This document shows positions 35,355 through 45,696 of a stretch of DNA of 64,000 bases, in pieces. Numbering within the stretch: the first letter of the stretch is position 1; each line of letters starts with the position of its first letter. The translations under genes were made by a program, and so were the position numbers. The notes beneath the pieces were generated by a model. The model did not search any database. It saw nothing but the letters and a program-made list of their open reading frames with translations, and was not told the origin of the DNA. This stretch comes from Lampris incognitus (taxonomy: Eukaryota > Chordata > Actinopteri > Lampriformes > Lampridae), in NCBI RefSeq assembly GCF_029633865.1, contig NC_079219.1, positions 12,211,420 through 12,275,419 on the forward strand. Reading direction: 5' to 3'.

Positions 35355-38170
35355 AGAAAATATATAGGAACACTGCTTGTTCAAGCAATTTTACTTGTCA
35401 TTTATCAACTGTTTTGCTTAGACTTTGGTACTCAATGGCTGCCCCTTGAGGATAAGACCAGAGGAGCTGGATGAAGCGAGGCCTTGTTATGAGATGTGCT
35501 GGTTTCCTTCAACCCTGAAACACAGCAACTGTACCTCACTTGCCAACACTGAGGTAGTTGTTTGCAAAGTCAAGCAAACATGCTTACCTCTAGTGCCCAT
35601 TTCCAAAATGGCAGCTTAAACAAAATTTGAAGGTTAAGTGAAATTGTGACTTCTTATTTAGATCACTGCAACAAGAGTTGGCTAATCTGAATATTCTTAG
35701 TTTTAATCAAACTTGTTGATACTTGTTGTGCATTAGACTGAAGCTATGGCTGGCACTTCCATTAATACTCTGGAGCCTTTCGTTGACACTTCTAATTTTG
35801 TATTTCTCTCTGATGGGGACATAAATCTCTGACTCAGCAAGACATTACATAATATCTCATGCACTCATCCTGTATGAGATATAGAGGATATCACCTATAA
35901 GGACCTCTTGGCTCCCGGGTAAGAGAACATGGTCTATTTTAGGCTCAGCAGCTCAAGACACGGGGGTACAGCAGTTGAGGGGTCCAAGGCAAGTCAAGTG
36001 TTAAGTTGCATTTGATATTTGGTCAGTGCGTTACAAACATGATTCATTGGCAGTTGCTCGCTGGGTCAAATAGTTTACAGATCACAAGCGACTGTCCGTA
36101 CCCCCGACTCCTCTGCTTTCTCTCCACGCATTACCTTGTATATTCTTTGAGATTCTGCTATGCTACATGTTTACATTTGGAGGTTTTATAACCAGACTCC
36201 TGGCTGCAGAGCCACTGGAATAGTACCAAAGCAAGGGACGCTGCATGCCCTAAAACAATTTGGCTGGGCTTTCATAAACTGACTGCATTACACCAACACA
36301 AAGTAACACAACACGAAGACAATCGCTCTTGCAGACTGGTACACATTTAGCTTTTTAAGTGGGTGGTGGGGACAGAGAAACTAAACCGATGAATACATTT
36401 TGCATTGCACAGATCAAAGCCCACATTGGATTCCCACCCTTACCCAAAGCAACGAGCTTCATGCATGACTAGATTGGTAGTGTGAACATGTGGCTGGAGT
36501 CAACCCCGAGAGCTGGATTAACAACAAAGGCCTGCCAATCAGCTTTAATCAAACAAATGCAGCATGAGTTACCCTAACAAGAACCAATCCAATAATCGCG
36601 TTTGCTTGCCTACTAACCACAGTGGGCAGACAGTAAAGAGGCCCTTGTGAAAGCATCTACAACTCCCGAGGCTTATCATAAAGTGGGATTCACAGGCCCA
36701 CGATTTGAAATTAAGAAGAACCCCCCCCCCCCCAAAACATTCTTGCTGTAACGGGCCAATAATAGTTTATATTTCAAAGTCTGCTCTTAAGACCTAAGTG
36801 CGAATATCCACAAAATCAATCACTCGCACTTTGGAGCCAACAGAAAATCCCACACATACGCTGCTGTGCTTACGTAAAAGCGGTCAAAATGACCGCTATC
36901 CCGTCTAAAAGGAGACACACGCTGCGATGTGGCGCGGGCCTACCATCTGGTTTGTCAGTCGGCTCCTCGCGATACCTGCTTACTTTCCTCGGCAAAAGTT
37001 CCTAAAAAATGCGAGCTTAACCACCACTACTACTGTGCAGAGTGTAATAACATTTCTAAAAGTTTATTCACTTTCCACTCGATTCTGAACACCGGGGGTT
37101 GTAATATATAGAAACGCGCGCGCAGTTCAAGTCAAAAGTGGCGCGTGCGTGTGGTCACGGGATTTGTAGATAGCAAAATTAAAGCTATTTTGGGCATATT
37201 AACGACACTTAATTCGTGAATAATAATGTAAACTACTAATAAGACACGTTAGCCCCTAGCTAACGGCTCTGACCCTTTAGCCGAGCGGTTAGTGATGTCG
37301 CCTTGTGGTGCAGTACACCCGTATCGAATCCCGCACCGGGCAAGAAAATAACCGGTTATAATAATCATAATAATAATAATAAAAAGTAAACGTTGTAGAT
37401 TCTTCCCTACGACCGTCTAGCCGTCAACCAGAAACGACGCGCCGTAATTACTGAAATCAAAATGATTAATTAATTACACAACTTGGGTGCCTAGAACATT
37501 GCAGCGGAAAGCTGAAGCACGGGGGCCGCGTTAGTCGGGTTTGCCCTCCGCGGACAGGAAAAGCCTCCGACGGCACCCCGAAACATGTGGCGCTAACGCA
37601 ACTTCTCCACAGAAGCCGCTTTATGCGCCGAGCCCCGCCGCTCGCAACCGCGGAGCCTCCGAGCAGAGTGACACGACACACCGCGGCACGCTGGGTAGCG
37701 CAGCTCCGCGGATCAAAACGCACGCTTAACGAGGAGAAAACGCTCCGCTGGAAAACAAGCAGCATTGGTCGCGCTATAGAGTCACGTGACCGGGAAGGTA
37801 TTCGGCGGAACGCTGTAAAAAAAAAAACCGACTCAGGCGTTTCAGATCCAGCCAGCTTCAATGGAAATCTTGTGTAGGAAGGAAAAAAAAAACATACTCA
37901 GGTTAATCTTATTTCGCAGTTCGAACCCCGAATTTACAAAAGCATTACCGTAAACACAGCCGTCCATCTAAAAACCACTGGGCAAATACACATTTAGAGT
38001 AAAAAAAAAAAAAAAAAGTTTGGAAAATTAGACAAACTCACCAATACGAGTGACCAAGTACAAACGGTGCGTTATGTGAGTCTGTCTCCGCCAAGTGCGC
38101 CGTCCCGACGTTTTGTTGGCAAGGTTTTTTTTCCTTCTTCTTCTACCCCCTCTTCAGCTCCAACTTTACT
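17989..38170 (-). CDS. FXYD6-like ion-transport regulator, gene 2, 20 kb with expanded introns
   Basis: Five pieces with consistent phase-1 junctions on the minus strand: a non-coding first exon near 38042-38170 (tentative), signal-peptide exon 35158-35214, two 24-nt microexons 24962-24985 and 24431-24454, and a 75-nt membrane exon 17989-18063. The N-terminus [18 protein letters not shown] is a cleavable signal peptide and is close to human FXYD6; the FXYD motif is F-H-Y-D, followed by [16 protein letters not shown]. The protein is expected to sit beside Na,K-ATPase in the plasma membrane. The cytosolic-tail exons were not found. Introns hold L2, Nimb-like LINE, SINE and microsatellite insertions. 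Confidence 0.85.
20240..21243 (+). mobile_element. 5'-truncated L2 LINE inserted antisense into another L2
   Basis: Plus-strand RT C-terminal region: [16 protein letters not shown], a stop at 20461-20463, then [36 protein letters not shown] and [20 protein letters not shown]. The 3' end has GTGACCTTGAGTGTCATGAA and AATAAAATG with a TTATTATTATTAT tail, the L2 terminus. Confidence 0.88.
21361..21727 (+). mobile_element. SINE-like repeat B, full copy
   Basis: tRNA-like head GGCGTAGTGGTTAGCGC with GGGTTCGAGCCC; body with GTCCAAAGACATGTAGGTCA; tail GGATGGATGGAT. Inserted in the minus-strand L2. Confidence 0.85.
22584..22772 (-). pseudogene. L2 esterase-domain remnant
   Basis: [20 protein letters not shown] and GSRMLAANL match the C-terminal D-x-x-H block of SGNH-hydrolase domains carried by fish L2/CR1 elements. 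Confidence 0.7.
23791..24430. other. Intronic sequence of FXYD gene 2
   Basis: AT-rich, no exon or clear repeat recognised apart from the 5' fringe of the L2. Confidence 0.5.
24431..24454 (-). CDS. FXYD gene 2 microexon, 24 nt
   Basis: Acceptor TTCCTGCCAG, donor GTGAGT. Reads DYDSAFHY and supplies F-H-Y of the FXYD signature. Confidence 0.88.
24486..24566. repeat. (GA)n microsatellite
   Basis: About 80 bases of GA, with impure GA-rich flanks on both sides. Located 30 bases from the acceptor of the 24-nt exon at 24431. Confidence 0.97.
24962..24985 (-). CDS. FXYD gene 2 microexon, 24 nt
   Basis: Acceptor GTATTCACAG, donor GTGAGT. Reads ASAVDGHE, spanning the likely signal-peptidase site (VLA-SA). 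Confidence 0.85.
25623..25826. mobile_element. Palindromic MITE
   Basis: Ends CAGGGGTGGGCAAT and its inverse CTGCCCAGCCCTG; the inner arms GTGTGGGTGCAGGTTTTTGT also repeat inverted. No ORF. Typical hAT-like non-autonomous element; no clean 8-bp duplication found. Confidence 0.75.
25876..25965 (+). repeat. Dispersed fish repeat (TTTTATTTGTGTAGCCC type)
   Basis: Same family and orientation as 14460-14535. Confidence 0.6.
26507..26860 (-). mobile_element. SINE-like repeat B, reversed copy
   Basis: Begins with the ATCCATCCAACCATTATCCA tail and ends with the head complement (AACCACTGCGCCACTGTGCC). Contains a CA-run near 26624. Confidence 0.82.
27040..27094. repeat. (GA)n microsatellite
   Basis: Uninterrupted AG dinucleotides for about 55 bases. 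Confidence 0.97.
27240..27545 (-). pseudogene. L2-type reverse transcriptase fragment
   Basis: Minus strand reads [20 protein letters not shown] and then [13 protein letters not shown], the catalytic YADD box, in a piece of about 300 bases. Confidence 0.8.
27640..27790 (+). repeat. Retroposon 3' tail
   Basis: CTGGGCGCTGCACACTGCCT, then TTTCCTCACAGGGATCAATA and AAGTA, a widespread fish retroposon end. Confidence 0.5.
28010..28240 (+). repeat. Dispersed fish repeat fragment
   Basis: Contains GAGAAACATGTCATCACTCA followed by TCTAAGTGACTTCGCCAGTC and a TATAAACAGCACAGTTGCA motif, a common fish retroelement end; related to 6693-6780. Confidence 0.5.
28413..28806 (+). mobile_element. SINE-like repeat B with 11-bp target duplication
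   Basis: Flanked by GGTCCCTTTTA at 28402-28412 and 28807-28817. Head GGTGGCACAGTGGTTAGCGC, B-box GGGTTCGAGCCCC, an internal (TG)n at 28635-28661, tail GGATGGATGGATGGATG. Confidence 0.92.
29349..30549 (+). pseudogene. LINE ORF1 remnant
   Basis: ATG at 29349; first stop at 29503. The next frames carry [20 protein letters not shown] and [20 protein letters not shown], and from 30187 [14 protein letters not shown] through [13 protein letters not shown] to TGA at 30547-30549. Probably a nucleic-acid-binding ORF1p; at least two frameshifts. Confidence 0.75.
30638..33716 (+). pseudogene. LINE ORF2 remnant: AP endonuclease and reverse transcriptase
   Basis: ATG at 30638 opens [22 protein letters not shown] is the endonuclease catalytic box and TSDHIPV its C-terminal box. 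RT motifs follow: [45 protein letters not shown] and [11 protein letters not shown]. Visible breaks: a stop at 30794-30796, a stop at 31421-31423, frame changes near 31780, 31890, 32528 and 32897, and a MITE at 33373-33616. The frame resumes and ends TAA at 33714-33716. Confidence 0.85.
33373..33616. mobile_element. hAT-type MITE inserted in the LINE ORF2
   Basis: Inverted ends CAGCGTTTCCAAACCCAG and CTGGGTTGGGAAACACTG; inner arms ATCCTGCAGATTTTC also pair. Flanked by 8-bp duplications CTCTAAAC (33365-33372) and CTCTAACC (33617-33624), one mismatch. 244 bp, no ORF. Confidence 0.9.
33743..33786. repeat. (GT)n microsatellite
   Basis: GT dinucleotides in the LINE 3' UTR. Confidence 0.95.
33901..35157. 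other. Intronic sequence of FXYD gene 2
   Basis: No exon or repeat recognised except short A-tracts near 34475 and 34808. Confidence 0.5.
35158..35214 (-). CDS. FXYD gene 2 signal-peptide exon
   Basis: Acceptor TTTCTTACCAGCAG, donor GTAAGC. ATG at 35207-35209 starts [17 protein letters not shown], a hydrophobic signal sequence; 17 codons plus one base. Confidence 0.9.
35283..35353. repeat. (GATA)n microsatellite
   Basis: About 17 GATA units. Confidence 0.97.
35354..36839. other. Intronic or 5' flanking sequence of FXYD gene 2
   Basis: Nothing recognised; a poly-C tract begins at 36721 just to the right of an A/G-rich stretch. Confidence 0.5.
37227..37262. repeat. 36-bp sequence repeated inverted at 45411-45446
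   Basis: Exact reverse-complement match of 36 bases (TGTAAACTACTAATAAGACA at its start) to a site inside the hAT element 8 kb away. Confidence 0.85.
37266..37383 (+). mobile_element. Short tRNA-derived SINE
   Basis: A box TTAGCCGAGCGGTTAGTG, B box GTATCGAATCCC, then a TAATAATAATAA tail. Too degenerate to fold as a functional tRNA. Confidence 0.65.
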
Positions 38171-38597
38171 GCCTTAGCCACACGTGAAACGCTAGATTGG
38201 CTGGTTTCTAATCAAATTGGATCTCGTAGAGGACTGAGATCTGATTCAAGGGGGGAAAAAAACCCGAGTCAAAAACAGCATTCAGGCAAATCTCTCCACC
38301 AACATTCTGCTGGGCTGGTCTAAATCATCTGTGTCACTCCCGGGAATGAGCAGGGAAAGAGGGGGGTGGGGTATCGGCGTGAGTGGCCGGCTCAGCCACT
38401 GAGGTTTACACGCCAAAATTACCCCAGTCCCCCCTGCGCGGCGGTAAACAGCTGATGGAGAAACGCAGCTTACAAAGCGACTTTGTAAGGGGAATTATCG
38501 GCAGGAGTTGTGTCTTTGCTGTGCAACTGGTATGCAGCAGACTTAACACTCACGTATCACAGCCACTTGTGCAACCGGTGACTATGCAAAACTTGAA

Positions 38598-38905
38598 TTT
38601 TCAACTCCATCCATTATCCAAACCACAGGCTCGTGAGGATGCTGGAGCCTATCCCAGGAGTCATTGGGCGGCAGGCGGGGAGACACCCTGGACAAGCCGC
38701 TGGCACACGCACACACACATTCACACTTAGGGACAATGTTGTACGGCCGATTCATCTGACCTACATGTCTTTGGACTGTGGGAGGAAACCCACGCAGACA
38801 CGGGGAGAACATGCAAACTCCACACAGAGGACGACCCAGTACGACCTCCAAGGTTGGGCTACCCCGGGGCTCGAACCCAAGCTCTGGTGCCTGCGTGCCT
38901 AGTTT
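38598..38905 (-). mobile_element. SINE-like repeat B, reversed copy
   Basis: Starts with TCCATCCATTATCCAAAC, contains GTACGGCCGATTCATCTGAC and TGTCTTTGGACTGTGGGAGG, ends near GGGGCTCGAACCC; the head is partly lost. Confidence 0.82.
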
Positions 38906-39445
38906 AGCTTTTCCTAGCATATTAGCCAGTGCGCTGCCCAACATCCTAAATCCAGTCCTTTCTAGGTGATAATTTTCAACTCAAACAAATAAAATATAAA
39001 GGCACATAGACTTTCAAATATAACTTAGCTCATGGGTCTTAGAGACTGTGAGGTCAACGCTTTGGGAAAAATAGGCCGATACGTTTGTGCCTGCTCGTCA
39101 CCGTGCAAGCTGACCAGTGCAGACTGTTTTGAGTTATCGCTCAGCGATGTGAGAAGGGGCCCCCTGGTTAAAACCCCACCAGGTTGCCAGATTCCATCCT
39201 CTCTTCCACCGGGGGGTTCAGAACCAATACTGGCCCCAGATGTCAGCAGTGAGGTTGCAGAAGGCTGGGAGTCATAACTTAGCACGCTTTGGACAGACGT
39301 CGGGTATCTGTCATGACTGACAGGCGCCAAGACATTTTGGAGAACCCCATGTCTCGCAACCAGCTCACTGAGTCCACGCAGTCAAAGGGATTTCCTTATT
39401 TTGCTATCCTCAAGTATTGTATTGGGTGACTGGATGGAAGCGGCA
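38906..39445. other. Unassigned stretch
   Basis: GC-richer, no convincing ORF or splice structure; possibly old repeat. Confidence 0.4.
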
Positions 39446-39760
39446 CCCAGATAGCAAAATCGCTGTGGCCCCGGACCCGTCCTACACCTGACACTTCATC
39501 CGGCCCACATACCGCGTGGAATGATGGCACTTGGGCGGTCCGCTCCTGTTTGCCAGATCTGGGCCAGAACCAAGCCATAGCAATGCCGCATGTGCCACAT
39601 ATTTGCCAAAGCTGGCCCATATTTGATTTGGCATATTTGCGCCATATTTGCTATTATACATGTGGGCCACGTCAGGCTCACATCCATTTTATCAGGGCCA
39701 AAGAAGGCCATCAGTGTCGCATCATTGCCTAACGTGGCCCACATCCGGATGCTATCTGGG
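39446..39760. mobile_element. Non-autonomous DNA transposon with GGCCCA-rich interior
   Basis: Exact 10-bp inverted ends CCCAGATAGC (39446-39455) and GCTATCTGGG (39751-39760). The interior repeats GGCCCA and CATATTTG motifs; similar GGCCC/GATCC subterminal wording appears in the hAT element at 42000-42260. Confidence 0.65.
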
Positions 39761-40655
39761 CAGAATCCACATGGTAGCCAAAGTTACAGATGACCAAACA
39801 CTTGGAAGATTCAAATAAGACACATGGAATATTCAGTTGGAAATGTATCAATAATCTATAATAACTACTCCAATGGTAGGAAATAATTGTTCCCAATTCC
39901 AAAAGAATATGAGAAATTGTTTACTGTTAAGAACAAGGAGAATATTTTGTATGGAAAAACATAAAACATGTGAACCCAGGTGCCTAAGACAAGGTACCCA
40001 AGATAACGGAGTTTGATTATGATGTTGGCACATCCTCAGCACCTGACATCAGCAGATGATCGCAAGAGAAATTATGTTTCCCAACGTCCACTAGATGGCG
40101 TTATTGGTTAAGGTTCACACGGATGATGTGAGTGTGATGAAGTTTGTTTACAACTAAAATGTGAAGATAACGAGGTATAGTAAAGCCTCAAATATGACAA
40201 GAATCAAAATGGAGCACATGCGATATGAGTCAGCTTCAACTGACAGTTAACAAAAAGCCGGACAACTTCACATTCTTCTCCATCCTGTTTAACAAAGGTA
40301 AACAAACAAACAAACAAACAAAAACAAGGATTTCCAGCCACATTTGTGTAGCCATGCTTTTGAGACCAAACGTGAAGCCTCTGAACGGTGAGAGACACTT
40401 AAGCTGTGCTCCACCTTCTGCCAAGAAGCAACATCTCTACAGTCTACTGACATGTTAGAAAGGTTTTCAATGATGCAACTGGCAGAGGAAACTCACAGAG
40501 CGCAAACAGATTCAAATAATACTCTGGGGACCTTTGTCTCTAATAATGCAGGTCCATGCACCCACCCAGGGGCAACAGTGGACATTAGATCTATAACAAT
40601 GGATCTTTAACAAAACACCTTCAATGATGATGACTTTGCACACAGTTTGCATTTC
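39761..40655. other. Unassigned stretch
   Basis: AT-rich, contains (CAAA)n near 40299-40325; nothing else recognised. Confidence 0.45.
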
Positions 40656-40669
40656 GCGAGATGGGTCTG

Positions 40670-41108
40670 CCCCCCCCCCCCCGTTGTATCCGGCCAATTA
40701 CCCCACTCTTCCGAGCCGTCCCGCTTGTTGCTCCACCCCCTCTGCCGATCCGGGGAGGGCTGCAGACTATCACATGCCTCCTCCGACGCATGTGGAGTCG
40801 CCAGCCGCTTCTTTTCACCTGACAGTGATTAGTTTCACCTGACAGTGATTAGTTTCACCAGGGGGGGGCGTAGCGCGTGGGAGGATCACACTACTCCACT
40901 TCCCCTCCCCCACCGAACACGCGCCCCGACCGACCAGAGGAAGCGCTAGTGCAGCAACCAGGACACACGCCCACATCCGGCTTCCCACCCGCTGACACGG
41001 CCAATTGTGTCTGTAGGGACGCCCGACCAAGCCGGAGGTAACGCGGGGATTCGAACCGGCGATCCTCGTGTTGGTAGGCAACGGAATAGAGCGCTACGCC
41101 ACCCGGAC
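40670..41108 (-). mobile_element. SINE family A, reversed copy with perfect 14-bp target duplication
   Basis: Flanked by GCGAGATGGGTCTG at 40656-40669 and 41109-41122. The unit matches 9653-10085 in reverse, with B-box complement GGGGATTCGAACC. A small internal duplication of TTTCACCTGACAGTGATTAG is visible at 40817-40857. Confidence 0.95.
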
Positions 41109-41122
41109 GCGAGATGGGTCTG

Positions 41123-41771
41123 TCTCAAGGCTGGCACACAGCGCTGAAGATGGAGGGCTCACATTATTATTGCACCCTGGTGAGACTTTTAAATGTCCTT
41201 GGATGGCGAGCAGCGATTGGATTGCAAGCTTGGTAGCTTTTGATGGCCGTGCCTGTCAGCCTCACCTGCTCTTTAATCAGTGATTACCATTGGGGATTCT
41301 TTGGCATTTCCTAATTAAATTGGACCAAATGCAATTAAAAACCACACTCTCATTCCCTTAAAAGGGCTCTGTGGAGTCCTTGTTTATTTCTTGTTGTTAA
41401 GAGAATAAGCGGTTGAACGGTTACAGCACCGTCCTATCGCTGGCTGATCTGGCCATGATCATTTCAGCGCTCAAATTAGGTTTGCAGTTTGCATAATAAA
41501 GGGGAAAATAGAGCTCAAGGCTAAAACCCCAGCGCTTACCAGAAGTTAAGATTAAAAGGAGCGATGAAGTACGCAAACTGGTTGCGGTATAAAACAAACA
41601 CAGTTAAGCTGGGGAGTCGGAGGGCGACTGGAGTGTAGTGAAGTGATCCTTGCTCATTAAAACTCTATAAATGAAATGTTTTGCTTTACAAACGCTCACC
41701 ATGTCGAAAAGTCCCCAGCCCTCGAGGAGCCAACTACCACAAACACGTCACTACCCCGCCCCCTTTTCCTC
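41123..41771. other. Unassigned stretch
   Basis: No gene or repeat recognised. Confidence 0.45.
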
Positions 41772-42287
41772 CCCAAGTGTATCCGGCCAATTACCCCACT
41801 CTTCCGAGCCGCCCCGGTCGCTGCTCCACCCCCTCTGCCGATCCGGGGAGGGCTGCAGACTACCGCGTGCCTCCTCCCATACATGCGGAGTCGCCAGCCG
41901 CTTCTTTTCACCTGACAGTGAGGAGTTTTGCCAGGGGGACATAGCGCGTGGGAGGATCACGCTATTTCCTCCAGTGTCCCCCCCCCCCAAACACACCAGC
42001 AAAATAAAACTGGGCCGGATCCGGGCCCGGATGTATTATAGCATCTGGCGCAGATCTGCAAAATGGATCAGCCCCAGTGTCCTTTTGCACAACGGACCAA
42101 TACCGGCGCGGATCCGGCTTATGGATTTGTGCCAGCTTTGGGCCATAACTGACCCAGCTCACTCATATCATTTCACATCTGGCCCGGATCCGTATGGATC
42201 TCTACCAGCATTTGGGCCGCAACTGGCTCCGGCCCGAATCTGGCACGGAGCCTTGTTTCCTTACCACGTCAACATAACTAAATAAAT

Positions 42288-42290
<3 letters not shown>

Positions 42291-42343
<53 letters not shown>
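42291..42343. repeat. (CA)n microsatellite
   Basis: About 26 CA units inside the hAT element. Confidence 0.97.
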
Positions 42344-42345
<2 letters not shown>

Positions 42346-43418
42346 CTTCCATTTCGCTTCTTTTTTGCTTTAAACAGTGTTTAAAAACACACACAAACCC
42401 ATACCAAAAGAACACCCAACAAAGGCTAAGACAACCTTCTTAAGATCATTTTCAAGCCTTTTTTTTTTGGTGCCTGAACAAACACAGGCAAGAGAGGTAG
42501 CCAACAGAAAGACTATTAAAACATTAGCTGTGTTTCTTTTTTAAGAGAAAAAAAATAAACCTGTGGCCGAATCCCGCAGCTTGACAGCAGAATGATTATT
42601 TTCAACCCCGAAGTGTGGACTTGATGCATGTCAACATGTATGCGGAATAACAGCTCAATATGAAACGAGAATTGAAAACAAAACAAGTCAATAAGCTGTA
42701 AAATATCAATTAATAGACTGTGAAGTAAATAATTAACAGCATACAGTAGACATATTTAATCAATAGCTTACCGTGCCCATTATACATATAATGGGGCCTA
42801 TATTGTCAACACTGAATCGTTTGAGGTAGGAGTGAAATCCCGGTTGACCCCACTACGCCCATGACTCCAACATAGACCCAGGTTATGATCCCTAGAGCGA
42901 AATTCCTAGGTGGGATTACAGACGTTACAGCTTCTAAGAGAATTACATCTTAGGGTTTTATCAGAAGTTCTGATGCAAGTATTTTTGCAATATAACTCGA
43001 TGCATTATAGTTATATATCGCTGTATTTTTTCTTGCCACATTTATTCAAAACAGTGAAGACTTATACCTTGCCTATTTGGCCTATTTAATGGCGCTGCTC
43101 ACAAGCTCCATTAAATAGGCCAAAACCACAACATTTGACCCATACAACAGTCACATATTGGAATACTTAAAAAAAAAATTCATCTGGCACCGTGCACTGA
43201 ACCATATCTATGCTATCACCATTTCAGAAGAGTCATCATGCTCATGCAAGAATTCAGTTCCATTAAGGCATTAAGGGGTAACGGCAAGGTCTCAATCTTG
43301 CAAAGTCTGTGACTAGCTCCTCCAAATTTAGGGAATTGACAAGTGCAGGTTCAACAGCCATCAGTATAAGGTAATTTAACCAGTCATCAGTCATGGTGGT
43401 CCTCAAGTAATCCCTTAC

Positions 43419-45696
43419 TCACTTCAGCACAGAGAAAAATCTCTCATTGGATGCAGTGGAGACTGGCAATGTTGCAGCAATCTGGAATAATGTTTTCACC
43501 TCCGAGAATGCAGTGGGTAATGTGCTCAACTTTGTGGGACCTGGCAAGATACTTGTGTCATCCTCATTTTCATCTTTCTGCTCAAGCTCTAGAAAGGCTT
43601 TGGCAGTTTGGCACTGGGCCCGAAGCAAGGTGACATCAATGTGCTTTTCATACAGTTTGGCAAACTTTTCCATCTTACCTACATCCATATAATGGGGGGA
43701 AGAACGATTAAATACCTGGACTGCATCAATAAGCTCTTCATTCTCTGTGAAGTGCCGATCAAACTCAAAGATGAAGCAGTCAAGTACTTCAAAGTACAGT
43801 CTTTTCTCTTGGTCTTGGTAGTCATCTGTTTGTCTCTGGTCACTGCTAGACCCAACTATATATAAAACCTGACAGTGCTCTAGACACACTCGATACTCGT
43901 GCAGGTCGTGGGGAAGGTGTTTCGCCCTGTATGCCCACTTCTCTGGCAAATGCCTTTGCACGGTTTAATGTGTTCTGCCATTCACCATCTGACCTCAACA
44001 TCTCCAGCTGACATTTCGTGCTCTTAATAAGAGTAGCAGCTGTTGTGATGGAACTGTCTCTTGTCTGAAGCTACTCAGACAGCCCATAAGTAAGGCTCAA
44101 GACTTTCTCTAGAGCATGGAGATGCACAAGAAAAGAGAATGACTGCATCTTCATCCTGAGCCCATCTGCTTCCATGGATCCCTCTGCATTGGTCTCGGAG
44201 GTGGTCACCAGCACAGCTAATATAGCCTCATAGCGTAACTTAATTTTTTGCAATACCCTATACTAGTACAACCAAAAAGTTATACAAGTGTGCTCCAAGT
44301 TGAATACTTTCTGCCCTAACTCAGTCTGGGCCATAGTGAAAAGCATATGTCTGGTATTGCTATTTGCAATAAAATTATAGTCTCTGCACAACACTGAAAA
44401 ATTCAGACATTTCAGGTATTTCAGTTACTGAGTTCACAAGCACAAGATTTAATCTGTGTGCGTAAAAGTGGATATAAATGGCGTGTGGCACTTCTTGATG
44501 TATAATAGCCTGTACTCCACGCACGTTAACCTGCATGATGCTTGTGCCATCATAACACTGCCCAACACACAACTGAAGGTCTATGCCTTGACTTGATAGT
44601 TCATTAATTATGAACTGGGCCAGGGATTCAGCTGACAGGTCTTGCATGTGAAAGGTTCCGATGGCACGTTCGTTTATCACCCCCTTGTGGACTTCGCGGA
44701 GCAAGGTTGCTAACTGTTCTTTCTTAGACATGTCCTTTGTTTCATCAACTAAAATGGAAAAGTATTCTGCTTCCTTTACGTCGCTTAATATTACATTCCT
44801 AATCTTTTCTCCAATAACCTTAATCATATAATTCTGAGCCTCTGGGGAGGAGTAATGTCCATATCTGCGATCCTGTTTGGTTTTCACATTGTCGTCATCA
44901 GTTGATCCAAAAGTTACAGAAAATGTCCTCTTATTATCAGCACTATCTTCCTCGTTGTGACCACGAAAGGGGAGTCCCTTTGGCCTAAAAATGATGTGAC
45001 TTTTAATAAGGATTTAACGTGTGCTGTTTTCTTGCATCTCCGATCATCTATTAGCATCAATTTGACTCGCTATAGAATCCTTACGTCCACTGGCCACAGC
45101 CTTGAACTCAATCCACGCCGATGCAGCGTTTCTGTGCCTCTTGCTCTCAGTATGCTCCAGAAGATTCTTTTGCACATTTACTGGCTTTAGTATTGTCGTC
45201 GCCATGGCCACGGCCCTTTTCTTTACAGCTTCTCTGACTATTGAGTCAGTGATGACCGAAAGACAGGAGTTGAGCCGAGTGAGGTGCCGATTCACTCGAT
45301 TTTATTCTACTTCACGCAATGAAGGATTCTGCCACAGTAATAGGATCATTTAAAACACTGAGAAATGTGTAACTGAAATATATTATTTCACACTGACCAG
45401 GCAGCCAAGGTAGCTAGGGGCTAACGTGTCTTATTAGTAGTTTACACAAATAACTTTAATGTTGCAATCACCGGCAATTGTGGGTTCTTCCCTGGACTTC
45501 TGTCTGCAGCTGAACGGAGTTGGCGGTTAAAACTGGAATTTAATCGTAACGCCGTGACGCCAGTACAAAAATGCATGGCGGCATATTCAAGGCTTGAAGG
45601 GTCATAAGCGTCCTTTCTCTTAAACAGTCTACTCAAATCTGTTTCTAAAAAACTGATGTGAGAAATAGGGAATTCAGGTGCTGACTCTTGACTCAT
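43419..45696 (-). pseudogene. hAT transposase remnant (DUF4371 and C-terminal dimerisation domain)
   Basis: Minus-strand frames: a possible N-terminus 45442-45696; 45044-45295 (SKRHRNAASAWIEFKAVA); the GLPFRGHNEE box near 44957-44990; 44375-44887 with YFSILVDETKDMSKKEQLA and CVGQCYDGTSIMQ; and 43419-43961 ending ATLPVSTASNERFFSVLK, the hAT dimerisation motif. Frames are broken between the blocks. Confidence 0.8.
45411..45446. repeat. 36-bp inverted partner of 37227-37262
   Basis: Lies between the hAT terminal repeat and the transposase start; exact reverse complement of the site in the FXYD promoter region. Confidence 0.85.

Larger units (their letters stand above)
36840..38170 (-). promoter_or_regulatory. 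CpG-rich promoter-like region of FXYD gene 2
   Basis: High CpG density through 36880-37160 and 37490-38110, upstream of the signal-peptide exon. A good minus-strand donor (GTGAGTTTG, exon edge at 38042) makes 38042 to about 38170 a candidate 5' UTR exon; another donor-like site is at 36946. A small SINE lies inside at about 37266-37383. Confidence 0.45.

Noticed and set aside
37266..37383. Candidate tRNA gene
   Set aside because: A and B boxes are present, but the arms do not pair well and a SINE-type tail follows.
41671..42285. 204-codon ORF on the plus strand
   Set aside because: It covers SINE and hAT terminal sequence in antisense and is Pro/Ser-rich because of the repeat composition.
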